Assembly: GCA_020025345.1 (NCBI GenBank)
Contig: JAHHSH010000001.1
Span: 22,020-86,019 of the forward strand
Length of the DNA stretch: 64,000 nucleotides
Reading direction: 5' to 3'
Origin: Oscillospiraceae bacterium
GTDB taxonomy: Bacteria; Bacillota; Clostridia; Oscillospirales; Oscillospiraceae
Below, in pieces: positions 58,250 through 64,000 of the stretch. A program made the position numbers and the translations under genes. The notes beneath the pieces were generated by a model, which worked only from the letters and a program-made list of their open reading frames with translations, had not been told where the DNA came from and did not search any database. Every line of letters begins with the position of its first letter. Positions within the stretch are counted from its first letter, which is position 1.

Positions 58250-58900
58250 TTACTTTACCTTTTCCAGAACCAGCGGGAACATGAATTCCGCAACTTCGTC
58301 GCCGTCAGACAGCTTATCCGCCTCAATGGTCAGCTTGTTGCCGTCCAGCTTGTAGGGATTGGGGATCACGTCTTCGGGCTCGTCACTACCCTCGCTGAGA
58401 TAGATCTCGCCGCCCTTGACCATGTACTTTCCGCTGATTTCTTCCATCAAGTCAGCGACATCCAGGCCATCTGCGCCGAACATCTCATCCATCAGCTCGT
58501 CAACAGAGATACCGGCAGCTTCCATGGCCTCTTCCACGGTCATATCCACGCCCATATCCTTGATCATCTTCTCCATATAGGCCAGAAGGATATCCTTTGT
58601 CTGTGCCTTAATGCTCTCCATGAGCTCAGTGGTGCCAGCCTCATCCATAGCCATCGTATAGGTATCATCTGCCTTCAGATCCAGGTTGATCGTCATTGCC
58701 AGATCCTTATAACCCTCCAGGCCTTCCGCATCACTACCCAGACTTGCCATAATTTCGTCGTTAAAAATTCCCGTGATGTCGACCTTGCCGCTCCAAGTAC
58801 CCACCAGAGCATCCTTGTCGTTACCACCCTTACCGCAGCCCACCAGAGCCAGCGATGCCACAATAACCAGCGCCAAAATCATTGCAATTCTCTTTTTCAT
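58250..58900 (-). CDS. Acidic lipoprotein, unknown function
   Basis: A 216-residue protein with signal peptide and lipobox (MKKRIAMILALVIVASLALVGC, Cys at residue 22, here split as ALVIVASLALVGC). A short Gly-Asn-Asp linker follows. The mature part is acidic and includes LVGTWSGKVDITG, a lipocalin-like entry strand, a helical stretch rich in Met, Glu and Asp (VEEAMEAAGISVDELMDEMF), and a C-terminal strand region. No family recognised. It is separately transcribed from the lysine genes. Confidence 0.82.
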   Translation of the reverse strand: MKKRIAMILALVIVASLALVGCGKGGNDKDALVGTWSGKVDITGIFNDEIMASLGSDAEGLEGYKDLAMTINLDLKADDTYTMAMDEAGTTELMESIKAQTKDILLAYMEKMIKDMGVDMTVEEAMEAAGISVDELMDEMFGADGLDVADLMEEISGKYMVKGGEIYLSEGSDEPEDVIPNPYKLDGNKLTIEADKLSDGDEVAEFMFPLVLEKVK

Positions 58901-58966
58901 GCTTTACCTTCCACATTTTCGTTGGTTTGATTTTTGCTTTTGTTATTTGCGTAATGTAATAAAGTG

Positions 58967-58995
58967 ATGATACCATAGTTCTCTTTCTCCGTCAA
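58967..58995 (-). promoter_or_regulatory. Promoter of the acidic lipoprotein gene
   Basis: Minus-strand TTGACG (complement of 58990-58995), 17-base spacer, TATCAT (complement of 58967-58972). Confidence 0.65.
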
Positions 58996-59066
58996 TTACT
59001 CTTCTTCGCTTTCTCATATTTTTATAGTCGGCGGCGCATACTATCTCCTAAAAGGAGGCGACCTCT

Positions 59067-59753
59067 ATGGCAACCGCATTTTTTCGTACCATCATCCTCT
59101 ATCTGCTGCTGATCGCAGGACTGCGTCTGACCGGTAAGCGCCAAATCGGCGAGCTGGAGCCCACAGAACTGGTGCTGACCATGCTTCTAAGCGATCTGGC
59201 TGCCGTACCCATGCAGGATTTCGGCATTCCACTAATCCATGGTGTGATCCCCATTCTCACTCTTCTGGCGCTTTCAACTCTTCTGAGCTACTTCAGCCTG
59301 TGCAATGTTCGCTTCCGTTCCTTAGCCTGCGGCGAGCCCACCATTATTATCCGCAACGGTAAGCTGTTACAGGATGCCATGCGCCACACGCGCCTGACGT
59401 TAGACGAACTGATGGAAGAACTGCGCCAGCAGAGCATCTGCGACCTCTCCACCGTCAAATATGCCGTTCTGGAGACAAGTGGACAGCTATCGGTACTGCT
59501 CTACCCCCAATATCAGCCCTTGACACCCCAAACGGTGACGCAGCCACCCGCCGAGGACAGCGTAACCCTGCCCACCATTATCATCAGCGACGGCCGTCTT
59601 TTAAAAGAAAACCTGCACCACGCCGGATACGAGGAGAACTGGCTGAAGGCACAGCTGAAAAAAGCCGGCATCGCACGCCCCGGTGACGTCTTTCTGCTGA
59701 CAGTGGACGAAGTCGGTCAAGTATTTTTGCTGAAAAAGGAGGTGGATCGATGA
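59067..59753 (+). CDS. YetF-type DUF421 membrane protein
   Basis: A 228-residue protein with two to three N-terminal membrane segments (residues 5-20, 34-46 and 58-76) and two cytosolic DUF421 halves. It shows FFRTIILYLLLIAGLRLTGK, QIGELEPTELVLTMLLSDLA and GEPTIIIRNGKL with the paired ALETSG-type strand (AVLETSGQLSVLLYP). Paralogues in spore-formers are made in the forespore; function unresolved. AAAGGAGG precedes the start. It overlaps the next gene by four bases. Confidence 0.9.
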   Translation: MATAFFRTIILYLLLIAGLRLTGKRQIGELEPTELVLTMLLSDLAAVPMQDFGIPLIHGVIPILTLLALSTLLSYFSLCNVRFRSLACGEPTIIIRNGKLLQDAMRHTRLTLDELMEELRQQSICDLSTVKYAVLETSGQLSVLLYPQYQPLTPQTVTQPPAEDSVTLPTIIISDGRLLKENLHHAGYEENWLKAQLKKAGIARPGDVFLLTVDEVGQVFLLKKEVDR

Positions 59754-60130
59754 AAGCTTTGCGAATTCCCAGTCTCCTGCTGTCCGTTCTCTTCCTGCTG
59801 TCACTGCTGAACAGCCTCTTCATCGACCGCAAGTGCCAGGTCTGGACGGAGGAGGTCTGCGCCGTGGATACGTTGGCATCCCAAGAGGATTGGGCCGAGG
59901 CCGAAAAAAAACTGAGCGCCCTTTACCAAAACTGGCAGGACGCTCAACTCTATTTGCACATAACCGCACACTGTGACTCACTGGATACGGTGGAGGAGCA
60001 GTTTCGCTGCTGCGCCGTGCTGCTGTCGCAGCGCGACCTATCGCAGCTGCGTCCGGCTCTCACAAGCCTTACCGCACAGCTGCAGTTCCTTGCGGACACA
60101 GAGCAGATCCACCCCCGGAACATCTTCTGA
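59750..60130 (+). CDS. DUF4363 protein, partner of YetF
   Basis: A 126-residue protein with one N-terminal membrane segment (IPSLLLSVLFLLSLLNSLFI) and a helical extracytoplasmic part (EDWAEAEKKLSALYQNWQDA and VEEQFRCCAVLLSQRDLSQL). The overlap with the YetF gene (ATGA) and this exact pairing are characteristic of clostridial spore-formers. Function unknown. Confidence 0.87.
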   Translation: MKALRIPSLLLSVLFLLSLLNSLFIDRKCQVWTEEVCAVDTLASQEDWAEAEKKLSALYQNWQDAQLYLHITAHCDSLDTVEEQFRCCAVLLSQRDLSQLRPALTSLTAQLQFLADTEQIHPRNIF

Positions 60131-60132
60131 GC

Positions 60133-60588
60133 TTACTTCTCGCTCAGCAGCTTCGTCAGCTCACTCATAAAGGTGTTGATATCCTTAAACTGGCGGTAAA
60201 CTGAGGCAAAGCGCACATAGGCCACCTCATCTGCCGACTTCAGCTTTTCCATCACCTTTTCACCGATTGCCTCGGTGCTGACCTCGCGCTCCAGGGAGTT
60301 CTGCAGTTCCTGTTCGATCTCACTGGCCATCCGCTCCATGTCAGCCACCGGCACAGGCCGTTTTTCGCAGGAGCGTTGGATGCCCCGCAGCACCTTACTG
60401 CGGTCAAAGCTCTGGCGGCTGCCATCCTTTTTGATGACCACCATCGGCAGGCTTTCCACCGTTTCGTAGGTGGTAAATCGTTTTTCACACTGCAGACACT
60501 CACGGCGGCGGCGGATGCTGCTGCCCTCGTCAGCGGGGCGGGAATCCACCACTTTACTCTCCCGGTAACCACAATAAGGACATCTCAT
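60133..60588 (-). CDS. nrdR: Transcriptional repressor NrdR
   Basis: Represses ribonucleotide reductase genes according to dATP/ATP. The 151-residue protein has the zinc ribbon CPYCG...[12 protein letters not shown] at the N-terminus (Cys 3, 6, 31, 34), and the ATP-cone from about residue 47 ([31 protein letters not shown]). Length is typical. No NrdR box was searched for in detail within the window. Confidence 0.97.
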   Translation of the reverse strand: MRCPYCGYRESKVVDSRPADEGSSIRRRRECLQCEKRFTTYETVESLPMVVIKKDGSRQSFDRSKVLRGIQRSCEKRPVPVADMERMASEIEQELQNSLEREVSTEAIGEKVMEKLKSADEVAYVRFASVYRQFKDINTFMSELTKLLSEK

Positions 60589-60694
60589 CTCTTCTCCACC
60601 ATTCCTTTCAGTGCGTCAAACGCTTATATTATAAATAGTATAGTGTCAGTATACCACGCCGTCGGCAGATGCGATAGAGAAAAATGCAATTTTT

Positions 60695-61180
60695 TTAAAT
60701 TTCTTCCGTCCACACCGGTTCTCCCGCCTCGTTGATGGTGAACACAGCCCAGTTTCGGCCCTCCATCCGCCGCAGCCGAGCCAAACAGAACAGCTCCGCC
60801 ATAGGGAAAGGCCGCCCCTCCTCCCACGGCAGTGCCAGCAGATACCCCCTTCCGCGGCGGCAGCAAAGGGCTCCGGTCGGCAGGGCAAGCCTGCCGGGAA
60901 TTTCCCCCTGTCCCGGCGCATGCCATCCACCGCCGCCCTTTTCCGCCCGAGCCGTGCGCAGCTGTCCTGCCCGGGAAAGGAGCTGCCGGGAAAGACGACG
61001 GTGCAGTGTCCCCGTCTCCGTGACGCCCAGCAGCACCTCCCCCTCCGTTCCCTGCAGCGTGATCCGCCAAAGCCCCTGCGTCAATCGAGGCGCTGCCACA
61101 GTGAAGAGTGTCTCCCCGGTCTCCATCTCAGCACGCACCGTTCCTACCTGCTGATCCCTTATAAATAGAGGCAATTCCAT
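60695..61180 (-). CDS. Hypothetical protein, 161 residues
   Basis: A GC-rich gene with GGAGGGCGGAGGA before the ATG. The product opens ELPLFIRDQQVGTVRAEMETG and alternates hydrophobic and polar residues in a beta-rich pattern (LWRITLQGTEGEVLLGVTET), ending WAVFTINEAGEPVWTEEI. There is no signal peptide or membrane segment and no domain I recognise. Confidence 0.65.
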   Translation of the reverse strand: MELPLFIRDQQVGTVRAEMETGETLFTVAAPRLTQGLWRITLQGTEGEVLLGVTETGTLHRRLSRQLLSRAGQLRTARAEKGGGGWHAPGQGEIPGRLALPTGALCCRRGRGYLLALPWEEGRPFPMAELFCLARLRRMEGRNWAVFTINEAGEPVWTEEI

Positions 61181-61404
61181 TCCTCCGCCCTCCTGTTCTC
61201 ACATCCGATTTTCTCCGGTTTTCCGTCTTAACGGCATATTTTAACAGAAATAACCAAATTTACCCCTCGGTTCCCCCGAAAAAATTGCATTAAGCTCGAA
61301 AATTTTTCTTTCATCTTGTAAATCGCCGTGGTATAATATATCGGAAACATTTTTGATTATGCCATTTCCAATACTTATTACTTAGATGATATGGGGGCTT
61401 CAAC

Positions 61405-62598
61405 ATGGAAAGAAGAGTCGGTACTGTATCAAGAGGCATCCGCTGCCCGATCGTCCGTGAAGGTGACGACCTTGTTGCAATGACCGTTGAGAGTGTATTG
61501 GCCGCTGCGGAGAGTGAAGGCTTCTCCCTGCGCGACCGGGACGTAATTGCGCTGACCGAGTCCATTGTGGCACGAGCACAGGGCAACTATGTCTCCGTAG
61601 AGGATATTGCCGCCGATGTAAAGGCCAAGCTGGGCGGCGAGACTGTGGGTGTGATTTTCCCCATCCTCTCCCGTAACCGTTTCGCCATCAATCTGCGCGG
61701 CATTGCTATGGGCTGCAAGAAGGTCGTGCTGATGCTCAGCTATCCCAGCGACGAAGTGGGCAACGCCCTGCTGACACTGGATCAGCTGGATGAGGCTGAA
61801 ATCAATCCCTACTGCGATGTGCTGACGCTGGAGAAGTATCGTGAGCTGTTCGGCGAGAACAAGCATGAGTTCACCGGCGTGGACTATGTCCAGTACTACA
61901 GCGACATCATCACCGAGGCCGGTGCCGAGGTGGAGATCATCTTCGCCAACCAGGCCAAGACCATCCTCGACTACACCGACTGCGTCATCAACTGCGACAT
62001 CCACACCCGCGCACGCACCAAGCGTATTCTGAAGAAGGCCGGTGCTAAGGTCGTCTGTGGTCTGGATGATATTATGACTGCGCCTATCAACGGCAGCGGC
62101 TTTAACAGCAAGTATGGTCTTCTGGGCTCCAACAAGTCCACTGAGGACACCATCAAGCTCTTCCCCCGCGAGTGCAAGGATCTGGTACTGGACATCCAGA
62201 AGGAGATCCTCCAGCGCACCGGTAAGCACGTAGAAGTCATGGTCTACGGCGACGGTGCTTTCAAGGATCCTCAGGGCAAGATCTGGGAGCTGGCCGACCC
62301 TGTCGTCTCTCCCGCTTACACCGACGGTCTGATCGGCACGCCCAACGAGCTGAAGCTGAAGTATCTGGCCGACAACGACTTCAAGGATCTGAACGGTGCA
62401 GAGCTGCAGGAGGCAATCTCCAAGAGCATCCGCGCTAAGAGTGACAATCTGGTGGGCAACATGGCCTCTCAGGGTACCACTCCCCGCCAGCTCACCGACC
62501 TGATCGGTTCTCTGTGCGACCTGACCTCCGGTTCCGGTGATAAGGGTACGCCCATGATCCTCATTCAGGGTTACTTCGACAACTTCACCAACGAATAA
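61405..62598 (+). CDS. Coenzyme F420-0:L-glutamate ligase family protein
   Basis: A 397-residue protein whose N-terminal half matches the CofE family: RDRDVIALTESIVARAQGNYVSVEDIA and LSRNRFAINLRGIAMGCKKVVLML. The central part includes INCDIHTRARTKRILKKAGA and GLDDIMTAPINGSGFNSKYG. It is longer than archaeal CofE (about 250). Clostridia of this kind are not known to make F420, and no other F420 gene is here, so the real glutamyl acceptor is unknown. A TATAAT box lies at about 61332-61337. Codon use is biased, suggesting high expression. Confidence 0.82.
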   Translation: MERRVGTVSRGIRCPIVREGDDLVAMTVESVLAAAESEGFSLRDRDVIALTESIVARAQGNYVSVEDIAADVKAKLGGETVGVIFPILSRNRFAINLRGIAMGCKKVVLMLSYPSDEVGNALLTLDQLDEAEINPYCDVLTLEKYRELFGENKHEFTGVDYVQYYSDIITEAGAEVEIIFANQAKTILDYTDCVINCDIHTRARTKRILKKAGAKVVCGLDDIMTAPINGSGFNSKYGLLGSNKSTEDTIKLFPRECKDLVLDIQKEILQRTGKHVEVMVYGDGAFKDPQGKIWELADPVVSPAYTDGLIGTPNELKLKYLADNDFKDLNGAELQEAISKSIRAKSDNLVGNMASQGTTPRQLTDLIGSLCDLTSGSGDKGTPMILIQGYFDNFTNE

Positions 62599-62661
62599 TC
62601 TCGGTATTGCAAAAGGACACGTCTTTAGCCGAGGTGCGATAACGAAGTATTTATATTTATG

Positions 62662-62700
62662 TAGAGTGGCGGCACAGCTTTTCGCTGTGCCGCCACTCTA
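62662..62700. repeat. 17-bp perfect hairpin without T run
   Basis: TAGAGTGGCGGCACAGC (62662-62678) pairs perfectly with 62684-62700 across a five-base loop. It lies 64 bases after the CofE-like gene but has no poly-T on either strand, so it is an atypical terminator or an RNA-stability element. Confidence 0.7.
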
Positions 62701-62873
62701 CGCTTTAGGTATATTTGTTCTTTTGCCAACGCTCTTTTCTTCCATCCTCTTCCATTAAACAGGGAACGCCTATGGCACCTGGTTCAGCAATAGTATATAA
62801 CAACATCAATCCATTCAGATGTTATTTCTTCAATCCCCTTAAATTTCGACATTTTATTTCCTTCTATCTATTT
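62701..62873. other. AT-rich spacer, no gene seen
   Basis: Base composition falls sharply here compared with the preceding gene. No frame has a ribosome binding site. Confidence 0.4.
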
Positions 62874-63077
62874 TCACTCGTTATTTTGTTCAGCAGGGAT
62901 ATCTAACTCTTTGCTTAAATCATTAAATCGCGCCAGCCGCTTGTTAGCGTTATGCAGACGATTATTTCGGCAATAATCGCAACTGCCGTGATTACGGCAC
63001 ATTTTACAATATACTTCTACGCCACGATACTGTTTTCTTCGTTCTTTTCCGGAATTTATGCTTTTATCAAGACTCAT
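62874..63077 (-). CDS. Small Cys-motif protein, unknown
   Basis: A 67-residue basic protein. The centre has four Cys in VYCKMCRNHGSCDYCRNNRLH, here positions about 24-44 (CKMCRNHGSCDYC), likely a zinc-binding knuckle. It is followed by NANKRLARFNDLSKELDI. GGAGGAGG precedes ATG at 63077. Similar RNHGSCxYC mini-proteins occur scattered in gut Clostridia, often in accessory DNA (from memory). Function unknown; zinc-mediated nucleic-acid contact is plausible. Confidence 0.65.
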   Translation of the reverse strand: MSLDKSINSGKERRKQYRGVEVYCKMCRNHGSCDYCRNNRLHNANKRLARFNDLSKELDIPAEQNNE

Positions 63078-63154
63078 TATGTTGTGCCTCCTCCCGGCAA
63101 CTGGTTTATTCATTGTATGGCCTGTTGTCAAGTTATTTTTCCAAATAGCAGAGG

Positions 63155-63197
63155 AAATATAGCAAACCGGGGAAGCATCCCCCGGTTTGCTATATTT
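63155..63197. terminator. 18-bp perfect palindromic hairpin
   Basis: AAATATAGCAAACCGGGG (63155-63172) pairs with 63180-63197. The A/T-rich outer ends let it act as a weak terminator on either strand. It lies upstream of the small Cys-motif gene. Confidence 0.6.
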
Positions 63198-63394
63198 ACC
63201 TTGTGAAAGCTACTTCGCCTAGCCCTGAACTTCTGGCGTCTGCCGCCTTATACACTCCAAAATATCTTTATTGCACTCTCTATTATACATCATTCCTGTG
63301 CTTCGTCAAGATAAAAATATAAGAATTTTGGTTTTTATTGCATTTTAGTAACGACTGTAGTATTATTACAAAAAATATGATTGAGGATGTAGTT

Positions 63395-63883
63395 ATGTTT
63401 AAATACAATCTTTCCGTAAGTATGAGTGATGCAAACCTAAGTATAACTAACGACATAAGGGAATTAATAATTCTCGCAGCTGATGAAGCAAATTCTCGCA
63501 GAAATGCTTCCCGAAAAGGCAGGGTATTTCAAATAAACAATCTGATTGACGAAAAACATATTCATATATGTTTGCTTTCAGATACTGAGGTCATGCCAAC
63601 ACGGGCACTTTCTGCATTGTCAAGAAGTATGATCGCTTTAGACTCAAGGGGCATACTAGAAGGTCACTGTTATCGTGGTTGTGTTTTGAGTGCCACAATA
63701 TTAGAGAGCAGCGAAGAAAAAGCAACTGCGCTTTCCGATGTACAAATGCTACAAGAAATTACTGCTATGTTATTTGATCGTGTATCTTTAAATAATCGAG
63801 AAAAAAAATTAGCAAAAGATACATCGGAAGAAATTCGCAATATAGTGATAGATTATATAAACAAAAAGACTGTTTCTAAATAG
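63395..63883 (+). CDS. Hypothetical protein, AT-rich gene
   Basis: A 162-residue soluble protein with mixed alpha/beta character, containing SITNDIRELIILAADEANSR, VFQINNLIDEKHIHICLLSD and IRNIVIDYINKKTVSK. Codon use is strongly AT-biased, unlike the housekeeping genes, which suggests recent acquisition. The start at 63395 has GAGGATG upstream; earlier in-frame ATGs at 63338 and 63377 lack one. No family recognised. Confidence 0.65.
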   Translation: MFKYNLSVSMSDANLSITNDIRELIILAADEANSRRNASRKGRVFQINNLIDEKHIHICLLSDTEVMPTRALSALSRSMIALDSRGILEGHCYRGCVLSATILESSEEKATALSDVQMLQEITAMLFDRVSLNNREKKLAKDTSEEIRNIVIDYINKKTVSK

Positions 63884-63914
63884 AAGTAACCGAAAAATAA
63901 TTTCAAAAATGTAG

Positions 63915-63948
63915 CAGTGGCAGAGAGATTAACACCTCTCTGCCGCTG
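63915..63948 (+). terminator. Hairpin after the last gene
   Basis: CAGTGGCAGAGAG (63915-63927) pairs with CTCTCTGCCGCTG (63936-63948), 13 bp with one G-T pair; no long T run follows. Confidence 0.55.
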
Positions 63949-64000
63949 AGATTGGATTTGTCAAGGGTAATTTCTGCAATAGAGTATGAATGTCGTCATG

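Noticed and set aside
1..64000. CRISPR arrays, insertion sequences, integrases, prophage genes
   Set aside because: No regularly spaced repeats, transposase or integrase motifs were seen on either strand.

Overview
The window reads as one contig of a strictly anaerobic, low-oxygen-tolerance Firmicute of the Clostridia, most likely an Oscillospiraceae-type gut bacterium (Intestinimonas / Flavonifractor / Lawsonibacter-like; placement is inference). Reasons: Gram-positive PolC, T-box and L20-leader regulation, strong AGGAGG ribosome binding sites, consensus TTGACA-N17-TATAAT promoters, sporulation-associated gene pairs (YetF/DUF4363), a GC-rich core with a few AT-rich accessory genes, and a complete lysine-to-butyrate fermentation gene set. 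No rRNA, tRNA, CRISPR array or intact mobile element was found.

Layout. 1-2.1 kb: end of der, then plsY and an EamA transporter (+). 2.3-3.0 kb: a self-regulated XRE repressor plus membrane protein. 3.1-13.9 kb: a long minus-strand housekeeping run pyrH-frr-uppS-cdsA-dxr-rseP-ispG-polC-PPTase (UMP kinase, ribosome recycling, isoprenoid and phospholipid synthesis, membrane protease, replicative polymerase). 14-31.5 kb: mixed housekeeping genes, including alaS behind an alanine T-box, mltG-U32 peptidase, tmk, 3-methyladenine glycosylase, GreA-like factor, and a MocR regulator divergent from an ECF vitamin transporter and a UPF0340 protein. Small accessory items here include a 44-residue cysteine-rich peptide with a sporulation-type promoter and a frameshifted XRE remnant.

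32.4-37.3 kb: the butyrate operon crt-hbd-bcd-etfB-etfA (minus) behind a consensus promoter. 37.5-47 kb: trmB, a flavodiiron protein with two rubredoxin domains, infC-rpmI-rplT with an L20-type leader and an AUU start codon, cell-wall genes (VanY-type carboxypeptidase, LCP ligase), a sugar nucleotidyltransferase and PhzF.

47.1-58.1 kb: the centrepiece, a lysine fermentation locus on the minus strand. In transcription order: a P-loop NTPase and a MutS-like ATPase (kamB/kamC-like), then a consensus promoter and a lysine riboswitch, then kal-kce-kdd-kamA-kamD-kamE-cobO and the two CoA-transferase subunits, closed by a terminator. Lysine 2,3-aminomutase, adenosylcobalamin-dependent beta-lysine 5,6-aminomutase, the dehydrogenase and the cleavage enzyme yield acetoacetate and 3-aminobutyryl-CoA. 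Kal makes crotonyl-CoA, which the nearby Bcd-Etf complex reduces to butyryl-CoA, and the CoA-transferase releases butyrate. CobO would supply the adenosylcobalamin. The riboswitch is arranged so that its P1 helix uses the same bases as the terminator's 5' arm, which predicts a lysine-ON switch, the reverse of the usual lysine riboswitch logic and sensible for a catabolic operon.

58.2-64 kb: a lipoprotein, YetF/DUF4363, nrdR, a protein of the F420-0:glutamate ligase family, and an AT-rich end with two small unrecognised genes and several perfect hairpins.
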